A stretch of 64,000 bases of DNA, from NCBI GenBank assembly GCA_022749755.1, contig CM040450.1, positions 6,066,913 to 6,130,912 of the forward strand. Reading direction: 5' to 3'. Position 1 is the stretch's first letter; every line of letters begins with the position of its first letter. Positions 23,491 through 34,707 of this stretch are shown piece after piece. The translations under genes were made by a program, and so were the position numbers. The stretch comes from Azadirachta indica. Its lineage: Eukaryota > Streptophyta > Magnoliopsida > Sapindales > Meliaceae. The notes under the pieces were generated by a model that made no database searches, was not told where the DNA came from, and saw only the letters and a program-made list of their open reading frames with translations.

Positions 23491-24335
23491 GAAACAATAG
23501 ATTTCATGTCACAACAGTCAAAGTAAAACAGCACAAAATGAATAAGTCTCAATAATACAAGTAAAACAAAATTCATTCATACATTGATTATATAAATTTA
23601 TAATTCTTTACAATGAAACCAACAAATGGTGCTCAAAAGATAACAAAACTTAAGTTATCCTATATAAGTATATATAAAAACACTATATACATACAAAAGG
23701 TTAGTCGATATCTAGTTTGTTCTTCCTACTCCAGCTCACCACCATTTTGCATAAGTGTCTTCAATAATAATAGGCTCAAAAGGTTCCTCCATCCTAATAA
23801 AAAAAGGATCTAGTATTATTAATTTTTTCTCACTAGTCTCACCTGCCATATTTTTCTCACCCTCAGGACTCACCTCACCTGCTAAACTTTCTTTTAATTT
23901 CTTTATCCAATATCTTTTAGTCCTATAAGTATTTAGAAATCTTCTACTATAGTATAAAAGTCGCATCATGAGTTTATTCTAATTCACTCCCTTGCCATAA
24001 ACTTTTAAACCCATCAATGCCTCATTCTTCACATCTTTAGGAGTACTCAAGCTAGATCAGTATGTAAATAACACATAATAGTCCTTATCAATTTCTCTCT
24101 TATCCTATTAGCATACATCCTTCGCAAGTCTTTCACGAGAACAGCACTTAGAGCACACTACTCATTTCTATTCACACAAGTCTACCTGTCGTACCTAGTC
24201 CTCCCCATATTACAAGACCAAATATATCAAAATTAAAATTCATATAAAATAATCAAGTGCAGGTAACAACAGGCTAAAATGTCTTTAAAACTTTCCCACT
24301 ATCATAAGAGATGTCTATGCAATCCTAACCCTAAA

Positions 24336-24346
24336 CTCTGATACCA
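24336..24346 (-). promoter_or_regulatory. Primer-binding site, initiator Met-tRNA type
   Basis: The minus strand reads TGGTATCAGAG, complementary to the 3' end of plant initiator methionine tRNA, four bases inside the 5' LTR. Confidence 0.9.
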
Positions 24347-24350
24347 ACTT

Positions 24351-25488
24351 TGTAACATCCCTAAATTTAAGAAATTTCAACAAAATTTCTGCTATAATAT
24401 ATTATACATCAAATATGTAACCCTATAAATTTTAAAATTTCATTCTAAACACTCCAATAAAACTAAATATCAACTACTTCATTTCATTACTCAACAAAAT
24501 ATAATCAATTTCATTACTTCTAAAATCCAAGTATAAGCATAGAAATTACATCAAAACCATATATTGTAAAATCTTACTCCTATAATTACATATAATTTCA
24601 AAAGTAACAAAATTTTTGTCCTGAAATACCCCTTTATTGTCTATTTACAAGAATCTCCTGCGTCACCTAAACTTAAAAAGTAGGGATGAGTTAATGCTTA
24701 GTAAATATTTATACAAAATGCAATTTTAAAATTTACAATAAACAAATTTGAACATAAAAGCACTTCTTGATTTCTAATAAAGAGTGTAGTAAAATATCAA
24801 ATCAAAATTTCAACTTCAATATTCATATAAACAGCATAAAACACATTAATTCCATTATAAAAAAACAATTTCTATGAATTTTTGTGTTTGCGTACTTTAC
24901 TGGCATTATTCCGAAAGACCACTGTCCCAAAAACTAGCCATGCGTACTTTAGAGGCATTATTCTCAGCGATCGTCGCCCTAACAAAAATGACCTTTAGGG
25001 ACATTATTCCCAGAGACTGTTGCCTCAAACATCGATATCACATCACAACGACAATCATGGCCATCACATTTTTATCAATTAAATTATTCCACAAAATTTT
25101 TATAAAAATTATACATTTATAAAAATACAATACGTGTTGATACAATTTTCTCACTACATTTGTAAATGTAACATCTATATGAAAATTATTATTTAAATTT
25201 GATTCGAAAAAAAATAATTAATTGGACTAACACTTGATAATTCAGAAATTTCATACACATTTATCAAAATATTAATTATAATAAAACACCTTATTTTTCA
25301 GTTTTAAAACCAAAATCCACCAAATGCATATAAATACCTACCTGACAAATGTGTTACAATTCTATTACTCTGTCAACTTCTTTATCTCCTTTGAATCACC
25401 TTCTATTATCAATTTAACAATAATAATAAATAATGATCTAATAATAATAAATAATGCTTCAAACTTCGTTATATAAAAATATGTGTAT

Positions 25489-25532
<44 letters not shown>

Positions 25533-26066
25533 CATTTAAACATATATTTATATACTAATAGCTAAACTTTTTAAAACAAAATTATGTCAATAATTTACTA
25601 AACTTGAAATCCAAAATTAATCAATAAAAATTAAACATTAACCTCTCCTCTCCTCCCCTTTTTCTTCCTTATGCACTCTCAGTTTTTAATCTAATTTGTT
25701 CCCAAAGAATTAATTGAAAAGACTTGACTAAAATATATATATATATATATATATGTACATGCACCACTTTAAGTAAAGAAAATGAAAGCCACATATTTGC
25801 TTATTAATAATTTACCAACCACTTGCTTTCAGTTCATAACATAATTTTATTTATTTATTTTTTTCACTTCACTGGCTTAAAGGAAAGCATTTTAAATTTT
25901 CAACTTCGTTGAAAACCTTCGATTTTATCTTTTTTACTTTGTACCTATAATAAATTTTTATTATCCAAAATTTCTTTTCTTATAAATGTTAAATAATCTA
26001 TTTCTCATAAGTATACTTATTTTCTAATTTATATGGTCATGCATTAATCAAAAGCTAAATATTACA
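24351..26066 (-). repeat. 5' LTR of the chromovirus
   Basis: About 1.72 kb, bounded TG...CA on the plus strand (TGTAACATCC at the left, ATTACA at the right). It contains a long (TA)n run at 25492-25529 that is much shorter in the other LTR. Confidence 0.88.
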
Positions 26067-26159
26067 GAATTGTTATTATTTTATATAAATTAATTTAATA
26101 GATAGAATTAATATTTCTAAATTGTGTCTTAAGAATGTCTCTTTTCCTTACTAATAACC

Positions 26160-26192
<33 letters not shown>

Positions 26193-26640
26193 CATGTATG
26201 TATATCTATATATAACGAAATCTTGGTAAATCGAATCTCTTATGACACGTTATGAATTTATAGACCTATTAAGAATTATATCTGTTCTAGAAATACAATA
26301 ATAAAGAATTTATTATTCCCTTCAATTTTATTTTATATTCTTATGTTTTTAACTAAATATTAATTCAATTTCACCTCTATAGGTATGATCAATTTTATTA
26401 TTTATATATATATATATACTAAGAATAAGAGTAGTGTTATTGTCGCCCACTAAATTTTTTACAAATTCCTTTTTTCAACATATACAATTTTAATTTTAAT
26501 CAGCTCTAATTCCATTATTTTCTTAATATTTTTATACAGTACATTTACAAAGATTTTATTTTATATAATTTTTCAGAAAAAGTACATGCAAAAGTTTATC
26601 CATAATGTTACATGTTGTCGTTTTTGCGAGCTCATGACGC
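26067..26640. other. AT-rich spacer with (TA)n at 26161-26187
   Basis: Between the retrotransposon and the S40 promoter. No gene is seen. A microsatellite of TA followed by TATG/TATC variants is the only structure. Confidence 0.6.
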
Positions 26641-26682
26641 GTTTCGTCTCCTTTTGCCAAAGTCGGGTTGTCGTCCAGTGTG

Positions 26683-27053
26683 CCACGTCATTTCCATATC
26701 CCGACAAAAAATGAAAATCATCACAAAAGAAAATTTCTTAATCTGACGTGTCAAAGATATGGACATTTAGATCTTTATTGGACGGTGATGGTCGGTGGGC
26801 CCTTGGTATCAGACTTACAAGGCGCAGTTGGTGTGCTTGTGACTACTCAATAGAATACAGGGAGCGGAGCGAGTCGATAAAGCCAAATTGATCAGTGAGT
26901 GCCAATGAATTTGAGCTTTTGTACATCGAATGCCCATTGGTGCACCTGTCAGTTAGCCTGGTCCGGATAAAATTCGACGTTATCTGCTGGAGGCTAGAGC
27001 CGCTGCAGCTCTGTACGGTATCCGACGTGTCAACTCACGGAGTACAACGTGTA
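26683..27053 (+). promoter_or_regulatory. ACGT-motif cluster upstream of the S40-like gene
   Basis: Four ACGT-core elements in GC-richer DNA: CCACGTCA (26683-26690), GACGTGTC (from 26745), GACGTGTC (from 27024) and AACGTGTA (27047-27054), plus GACATGTC at 27058. These match ABRE/G-box-like sites for bZIP factors. Together they suggest ABA or stress control of the gene at 27454, consistent with a senescence-linked family. Confidence 0.6.
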
Positions 27054-27278
27054 ATCCGACATGTCATTCTATGGAAAATAAGGACTCTTTTTCATTTGAA
27101 CAACTAATCTCTACTAACGACCCAACGGCATGTGATATGAAAAACAAGCCGTTGATTTAGATATCAAATCCAGAGATCATGATAAACACATGGAGTTTGC
27201 CGCTTTGAAACACTTTCATCCTTAATTATTTTTATTTTTTTAATAGCTTTATTCAGAGATTGAGCTTATCCATTGCAC

Positions 27279-27286
27279 TATAAAAA
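27279..27286 (+). promoter_or_regulatory. TATA box of the S40-like gene
   Basis: TATAAAAA about 170 bases before the ATG, giving a predicted leader of around 140 bases. Confidence 0.65.
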
Positions 27287-27453
27287 TGAGAAAGGATCAA
27301 CCATAACATAACAGCACAAAAAAGTAGAGTAGAAGAAACACATACTTAAAAACTGATAACGTCTAAAACTTGTCTATTTTTCAATAAAGCATAAACCGAA
27401 TCCTAATTTCAGAAACCTGCTGCTGCTGCTTTCTCGTTCTTCTTCAATCTTCA

Positions 27454-27963
27454 ATGGCGTCAAGAAAATTTTTTCATGCAAAACCAAGCTACATCTATCC
27501 AACCCCAGTTGCTGACAGTAGTAGTGCTGATCATCATAATCTTTTCGAGTTCGATGAAGCTGATATGTACCGATCAAATGAATCGCTTCCTACGGAGATC
27601 AAGAAGCCGATACCCACTTCACGTTCCTCCAGGAAGCTTTCGAAGAAGATCGATGCCGGAGATAGGAGGATGCCTGTGGCGACTGCGTCATTGCCGGTGA
27701 ACATACCGGACTGGTCGAAGATTCTGAAAGAAGAATACAGAGAGCATGGAAAAAGAGGGAGCGATGAAGATTTTGGGGATGACAACAACAACGACGACGA
27801 TGATGGCGACGGCTACTACGGGTTGGTTCCTCCTCATGAGTATTTAGCGATGAAGAGAGGAGCTTCGTTGTCTGTTCATGAAGGGATAGGGAGGACTTTG
27901 AAAGGAAGAGATTTGCGAAGGGTCCGAAATGCAATTTGGAAGCAGGTCGGCTTTGAAGATTAA
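27454..27963 (+). CDS. S40: S40-like senescence regulator (DUF584)
   Basis: An intronless gene of 169 residues, the usual size for plant S40-like proteins. The family signatures are in order: RKFF at 4-7, VNIPDWSKIL at 82-91, an acidic aspartate/asparagine run at about 104-120, VPPHEYLA at 125-132, and the C-terminal SVHEGIGRTLKGRDLRRVRNAIWKQVGF at 140-167. S40 proteins are small, usually nuclear regulators linked to leaf senescence and to ABA or stress responses; the biochemical role is not settled. The promoter holds several ACGT motifs, which fits. Nothing is broken. Confidence 0.92.
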   Translation: MASRKFFHAKPSYIYPTPVADSSSADHHNLFEFDEADMYRSNESLPTEIKKPIPTSRSSRKLSKKIDAGDRRMPVATASLPVNIPDWSKILKEEYREHGKRGSDEDFGDDNNNDDDDGDGYYGLVPPHEYLAMKRGASLSVHEGIGRTLKGRDLRRVRNAIWKQVGFED

Positions 27964-28150
27964 CTGCAGAGAGATCTAAGAGAGAGAAAAAGAAGAAGAA
28001 GAAGAAGATTAATTATTATCATTAATTATTATGAATTAATTAAATTTTGATAGAACATAGAGATCATCAATGACTCCTCTTCTGGGTTGATCATCATAAT
28101 CATCATGATCTAATTAAATCTTCTTCTTCTTTTTTTGTTTTGGAAATTAA

Positions 28151-28186
28151 TCCTCTGATTTTTTATGTTTTTGTATAATCAGAGGA
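28151..28186 (+). other. Perfect 10-bp stem-loop in the S40 3' region
   Basis: TCCTCTGATT and AATCAGAGGA are perfect inverted repeats separated by 16 mostly-T bases, about 190 bases after the stop codon. It may form a hairpin in the 3' UTR. Confidence 0.6.
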
Positions 28187-28199
28187 TGGATTTTACGTA

Positions 28200-29640
28200 T
28201 GTAATGTAGCTATTTTAACTTCTCATATTAATGAAGCGGGGGAATCTGATTATTACATTTTTCCTTCTTCTCCTTCTTCTTAGTTTTTTTTTTTTAATTA
28301 GTTATTTAATTTTAAATCCGGATTAAATGATAATAATGGAAATGGGAAGAATTAATTAGGACATTAATTAATTTGCAGAGAAAAAAAAGAAGAAGATGAT
28401 TGGGACTGATATAGCAATGGTGGTTGGCAAGAAAGCTACAGACTAGCTAGAACAAGTGCCCTTCAAGTAAAATTCATTATTTCTTTTGTTTTTTTTTTTT
28501 TTTTTTAAGAATTACAATATAAATATTTTGTCTTTATATAGTTTGTTTTGTTATAAAAATGTTATTTTATGAGCTGATTGATATTGCCCACAATAATATA
28601 ACAGGTACTGTGTAAATTATTGACTGCTTAAGACCTTGAAATAAATATATAAATATTATAATAATTTTTTAATATATATAATAATAAAAATTATCTTGTA
28701 TTGCAGTTTGTACATTTTTAATGGATAAGGATGAATAATTGTCTTGATTCATACAATCTGAAATGTGAAACTCTGTATATAATTAATTAATTTACAGTCT
28801 ATTGATCGAGAAGGTCATTTCATGTTTGGTTTCCGGGAAAATGAAAAAAAAAATTAAACAAAAGAAAAATAAATCATACAAGTCAACATTGCTAATGAAG
28901 CACTCTTGTAAATGAATTGAACAAGATTTCAAAGGAACCCACATGAGCTTCCTTAGATTTTCTCTTTCTAATTAATAAGAATAATTTTTGAAATATAAAA
29001 TACTATACCTAAAAAAAGAAAAAAATGTATTAGTTTAACCAAATTTCTTTTTCAAAAATTATGTGAATTACATTAAACATAATAATAAATAATGTGAAAT
29101 AAAAGTTCACTACTTTTGGCTATAATTTTTTATGATAAATACGTCAATTTGTTGTGTATAGTTTCAAATACGCGTTAGAAATATTATTTTCAAAAAATTA
29201 TAATTATTTTATTTTTTATTTTAAATTATAATATTTTATTTACAATATACGAAGATATTGTATTATTTTAAATCAAACATGTTTCATGTGAATAAAAATA
29301 CGCTTCAATCAATAATGAAACATAAGGAGTGTTTGGTTAAAGTCGGTTAATCTAGTTTTCCTTATAAAATGAGTATAAGGAAGAAAACATCTTAGTTAGC
29401 AAGTCCATCCCCACCTAATTCTTACTCTTCCATTTTACAAATTTTCAAAATGATTATGACATAATCTTTAATTTTTCTTAAAAAAAAAAAATCTCTTATT
29501 GAATACGCGATTTAAGTATTGAACACATGAAAACTAATTTTTTCTTCTTTCTTAACTAGTCTATGTTGTTGCAAGTCTGATAATTACAAAAGTTTTTATT
29601 ACTTTAAGTAAAATCTATCTTATCAATTCTAACGCCTTTA
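28200..29640. other. AT-rich intergenic DNA
   Basis: No supported gene. Poly-T and poly-A runs only. Confidence 0.5.
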
Positions 29641-29647
29641 ACTCTTA

Positions 29648-30089
29648 AGGACATGTTTGACACGTTATACTGATTTGTATTAAAATTTAATAGGTTATAC
29701 TAAATTATACTATATTATATTATATTATATTGAACAAATTTTAATACAATACTAAATTTAGTGTGTGTGATTGTATTAGAAAATATTAATTATATAAAAT
29801 TTATTTTTTTATTAATTAATAATATATTATTACTTTTATTTAATAATTAAATAATTCAAAAACACATATGTTGATAATCAAAAAATTATTATTTTTTCAA
29901 AAAAATGAAAGAAAAAAATAATAATATAGTACAAGTTTGACTTATGAAAGTCTGGAGTATATTATTTTTAATTTTTATACAATCGAATTCCTTTTTAAAA
30001 TTGTTTTTTGTCTTAAATACTAAACTAAAAATTATTTTATCTCGTACAATAAAATAATACAATCCAATCTAGTATGTCGAACATATCCT
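29648..30089. mobile_element. Candidate MITE, about 440 bp
   Basis: The left end AGGACATGTTTGACACG and the reverse complement of the right end AGGATATGTTCGACATA match over about 35 bases with mismatches, each followed by a TTGTATT phrase. The interior is AT-rich and non-coding. The target duplication is not clear. Confidence 0.5.
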
Positions 30090-30288
30090 AAATAATAAAA
30101 TCTATCCTATTTACTCCTAATTCAAAAAGAAAAATTCTATTCTAATAGGAGGACCACTCTAACTGCTAATTCAATCTCCACCCTTGAGATACTACAGTAA
30201 ATTACTATAAATAAAGATCAAACAAGGGGCGCTACTACTTGATTTTCTTCCTTCTTTGTTCCCCGTGTTTGTTGGCTAAAACCTTTTA

Positions 30289-30291
<3 letters not shown>

Positions 30292-30320
<29 letters not shown>
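30292..30320. repeat. (TTA)n microsatellite
   Basis: About nine TTA units followed by TTTA units. Confidence 0.9.
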
Positions 30321-31477
30321 TATTATTTATTTATTTATATCTACTAAGGTTGCGTATTGAAGGTAATTAAAAACTTGGGCCACCATCGTGTTACACGTTA
30401 TATTTCACAACAAACGTATTCAATTGTTGTTGCTGTCAAGAAAAAGACAACTATCTTACTCTTACACTCCTAGTCCTTAGATTTATTTGATAATAAGAAC
30501 ATATATATATATATATATATTTTAGAAATCAAAATTTCCAACATGTAAAATGTGAATCCGATTTAAAGTGCATTAGGAGACCACGACACTAGTTAGAATA
30601 ATGGATGTTGCGATTTTGACAATCATAACTGTTGTAAAATAAAGGTGAAGAAATAAATTTAATAAATTAATTTTTTAAAGTTGATCAAATTTGTGTTAAA
30701 TATTCATACGTTTAATTTATTATTAAAATATTCTAACAACTTGTTTTGAATATCCAAAATTAGCAAATTTGACATGTTTAAGAGTGGGATAAAGAGAAAT
30801 AACTTATATTTGTTATGGATTTTAAAATCTTTTTTTTAATACTTTTTAGAAAATTTTATTAAAATATTTAGGCTTTCCTACAAAATATTTCAAAATATTA
30901 TTTTAATTATCATATAATTATGTGATAATATAAAATCACTCCTACTGTTGATTAAATTTAATAAGTACTTTTAAAACATTTATTACATAGATAGAAACTT
31001 ATTTCTTTATTAAAAAATTATCAATTATCGTCTTCAATTTTAAATATTTTTTAATATTATTTATAAATTATTGAATGTAAATATTTTATATTTGAAAGTG
31101 AATGTAATATATATATAATTATATATTTTTTAGATTCAATTTTAATTTAAAATAGTTTAAATTTAATAATTTATAAATAATATAAAGTTCCGAAATTGCT
31201 CTTTTTTTTCTTTTCTAAATTAATATTTACGTAGAGAGTCAAACATAAAAACATGTGTCAAATTTTGATGGGCCTCCAAATAGAATAACTGTTATCATCT
31301 ATATCAAAAGAAGCCCTATCTATCACAAGTACCTGGGCTGTACACAATTATGGACCATGAATTCTCAAGCTATAAAGCCCACTAAAATAGTAGGTCGGTC
31401 CAACCGATTCAATTTTTTTTTTATACAATCACTTGTGATTTGCTTCACACATATGTATTCCCTTTGCATATATTAAA

Positions 31478-31698
31478 GGGAAATTTTCAACAGTAATTAT
31501 TATTAGTTTTAAATTTTTTTAAATAACTACCATATAATATATATTATAAAAATGATCAATTTAGACGAAAATACTCTCATAAAAATTTTTCAAAAAATAA
31601 CTATCAAACACATTCACGTAGTGGTATTTTGGTCCAAAAAATTTGAGATGGTTATTTTTCAAAGAAATTTTAAATAGTAATTATTATCGAAAATTCAC
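31478..31698. mobile_element. Candidate small MITE, about 220 bp
   Basis: The left arm GGGAAATTTTCAACAGTAAT and the reverse complement of the right arm AGTGAATTTTCGATAATAAT are similar and continue into matching AAATAACTACC and AAATAACCATC. The GGGAAATT end resembles the 31916 element. No target duplication was found. Confidence 0.4.
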
Positions 31699-31739
31699 TC
31701 CAAGTATTGGTCATTTTCGTTAAATTTACTAAATTGATT

Positions 31740-31880
31740 AATAATCTCTTAATTTTATATTATTTTTTATATATTTTATCGATCATTAAATTTATATATT
31801 TTTATTAGTTAAAATTTAATTTAACACATATAATTAATATATAATCAATATAAAATACTTAATCTTTACATACTTGTCTT
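31740..31880 (+). repeat. Dispersed AT-rich repeat, copy 1
   Basis: Contains AAATTTATATATTTTTATTAG and then ACACATATAATTAATATATA. Closely related sequence occurs at about 43540-43790 (same strand) and 59220-59410 (opposite strand), so this is a small repeat family, probably a MITE. Confidence 0.5.
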
Positions 31881-31915
31881 TTAAGTTGTATATTAAATAC
31901 TATAAGGGAAATTGA

Positions 31916-33211
31916 TATATATTCCTATGATGTTTGAGAAAAAAAATATTTACCTTTCTGATGTTTTAAAAAAGTAAATGCTTTCTTCAAGTTTGAGCAA
32001 ATAGATAAATATCCTCCTTAACTTTTATTTTTATTAGTTGACTAGTTAGATGAATATCATTTGTATTATTAAACTTTTACATATTAATAACCTAAATATA
32101 ATTATTTCTATTATATCAATTTACTTCTTATTTTAATATTTTTTATAATATCTTTTTTTTTAAAATATAACAATTTAGTCTTATTTTTTATATTTTTTAA
32201 AAGATATTAAGGATTAAATAATTTTTTAATTTATTATTTTAATAAAAATTAAAAAATATTATTATTAAAAAAATAAAAAAATTCTAATAATGAGTTAAAT
32301 CAAACCATACACTAAAATAATTTTTATTTTTTTTCTTTTGTATTTTCAATAATAATTTAATATTTATTTATAAAAGAATTTTAAATAAAATATTATTGTA
32401 ACATTTTATTTTCACATATAACACATCTATTTAAAAATTATGTTAACTTTTATTATATTTTCTTTAAACAATTATGAAAATATAAATAAAAAATAAATAC
32501 ATGTTATATATATATATGTATTTGTGCGTATTCTCTCTTTTTTAAATATTTTTATTAAAACTAAATTATATTATTCAATAATAATATAAAATATATTTAA
32601 TTACTAATTCTAATAACAAATGATATTAAACTCTCTTCTTTTTTTATATGCTTTATTTATATTTTTATGATAAATATAATGAACTTGGTATAATCTTTTA
32701 AATAAATATAATGTACGTAAAAATAAAACAGTAAAAAAATATTTCAAAATTTTTTTGACAATTTAATATCAAATTATTATTAAAAAGTCAAAAAAGAGGG
32801 TTAAAAATATTTTATCATATAAGCTTATTCTACTTCATTGTTAGATTTTTTTTAATAATAATTTTTTAAAATTTTTTATTAAAAATAATAAATTAAAAAA
32901 TTATTTACTTTTTAGTATCTTGTTAAAAATATTAAAATAGAAAATAAATTATTATAATTAAAAGATATATATTTTAAAAAATATTATAATAGAAATTAAA
33001 TTATTATAATTAAAATAATTATTTTTTAATTTATGATTATTTAAAAATTTAAAGACACAAATGATATTTATTTAACCACCAATCACCTGAAATAAAAATT
33101 AAGGAATATTTGTATATTTGTTTAAATTTGAGGAGACATTTATTTTTCCTCAAATATCAAGAAGGTAAGTATCTATTTCTCTAAACATCAGCGAGTATAT
33201 GTCAATTTCCC
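31916..33211. mobile_element. Mutator-like long-TIR element, non-autonomous, 1,296 bp
   Basis: The ends are inverted: GGGAAATTGATATATATTCC at the left and, reverse-complemented, GGGAAATTGACATATACTCG at the right. Similarity continues inward for several hundred bases, past matching phrases such as ATATCATTTGT and AATAATTTTTTAATTTATTA. The 9 bases outside are ATACTATAA (31907-31915) and ATATTATAA (33212-33220), a 9-bp target duplication with one mismatch. Nine bases and long TIRs are the hallmarks of Mutator-like elements. No transposase is encoded. Confidence 0.8.
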
Positions 33212-33224
33212 ATATTATAAAATT

Positions 33225-34700
33225 TCTTCGGTTAGATGACAAATTTTTATAATTTGCAATACAAATTAATATATAATTTTAAAAATTTAGTATTACTTAC
33301 CTTTTCTGTATATATAACGTTATAAAAAATTTAAATTTAATTTTTTAGATGAGCTTAATTTAAATTTCTTTGTAAAATTTTCAACTTAAAGTTATTTTAT
33401 ATGGAATAGGAAAAATAATCTGAATAATTAAATTAAATCTCTTCATCATCGTAATCTAATTAATTAATTTATATAATATCAAACTTATAACTTTTTTTTC
33501 TTTTTAAAAACACGCATACATATATATAATAAAAAGTCATTAATTTATTCAAACTTTTCAATCAACAACGTTATTATTAATTTTTTTTTATCTCTTTTAC
33601 TTTTAACCTAAATTTAGATTTGTTAATGTTGTCCTACAAATTAAAGAATAAATATATTTACTTTTTATATAACATCATAAACTATGACATAATGTATATG
33701 ACTCAAAATTATTTTATTTTAAAATATTTTATTATTTATTTAAAATTTAAAATATACAAAGTACGAGTATAAACATATTAATTTTTAAATTTTTTAATTA
33801 AAAAAATAATTTAGTACTTACATTCATTTACGGACTAAAAAAATATATATTATTTAAATTCAAACATTTAAGTTATTTAAATTTCAAATTTTTTAAATAT
33901 TTAATAAAAAAAGTGCATTATAATAAAGATTTGTTGTTCTACTTACAATATTAATTTTGTAAATTAAATAATGATATTTTTATTTAATTTTCTTTTAGTC
34001 AAAGTGTCTAGAAGATTGTCTAAGAGATTTTTTAGTCCTAAAAATACAAACATTATTTTTTTTAGTACTTGATAATATAACGGTTGAAAGTTGTGAAATG
34101 TACACAAATTATTTACACTTTAAAAGCTATTTTAATTTACCCTTTAATATGTGACATTTAACACGTAATTTCTCAATATACACTAAAAGAAGGGTATTGA
34201 AATAAAAATCTTCGTATTTTTACATTTTTATAGAAAGGAATATAATTTGTGTATTTATATAAAATAAGTTCCTGATTGATTGTCCATTGATTACTATGAC
34301 TAGTTAATTAGTCAGACTTATTTATCACGAAATAATAAGCTAAACTTTTTTTTATGAAAATGTAAAAAATTATGAGTTCCAATGATATTGCCCAATTCAA
34401 AATTATACCGTGGTTTGTATCTTTTACGACTTATTAACAAATTAGTCCCTAATTTTTATTAAAACAGCAAATAGAGAGAATATTTTGTGATATTTGACAA
34501 TTTAGTCCCTGGCGTTATAAAGAGAATTTAACTTTAGTCAGGCAACACCAACACCGACACCAACACCAACGAATCCAGACCAAAAGTGTAGCCGGTTAAC
34601 ATGTCTGCATCCGATTCCAACTTCTAACCTGTGGCGCTGCGTTGTCTTTGTTAACAGAAGAAAAAGAAAAGGGAAAAAAAAAAAGAAAAAACCGGGGTTA
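33225..34700. other. AT-rich intergenic DNA and upstream region of the 34708 gene
   Basis: No gene is visible up to about 34540. The last 150 bases are GC-richer (ACACCAACACCGACACC and neighbours) and probably hold the promoter and leader of the next gene. Confidence 0.5.
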
Positions 34701-34707
34701 ACAGAGA

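Larger units (their letters stand above)
17395..26066 (-). mobile_element. Degenerate Ty3/gypsy LTR retrotransposon (chromovirus, probably Tekay/Del type)
   Basis: An 8.7-kb element with two related LTRs, a tRNA primer site beside the right-hand LTR and a polypurine tract beside the left-hand LTR, so it is transcribed on the minus strand. Gene order is gag, protease, reverse transcriptase, RNase H, integrase, then a chromodomain, which defines a chromovirus. Every domain carries stop codons or frame breaks, so it is non-autonomous. The flanking five bases are CAATT (17390-17394) and GAATT (26067-26071), a one-mismatch candidate target duplication. The LTRs differ by many substitutions and a deletion of roughly 150 bases in the left copy, so the insertion is old. 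The Tekay/Del assignment rests on the end of integrase plus the chromodomain and is moderate. Confidence 0.93.

Noticed and set aside
27476..27934. Other frames over the S40-like gene on both strands
   Set aside because: Shadows of the DUF584 reading frame, which carries all family motifs.
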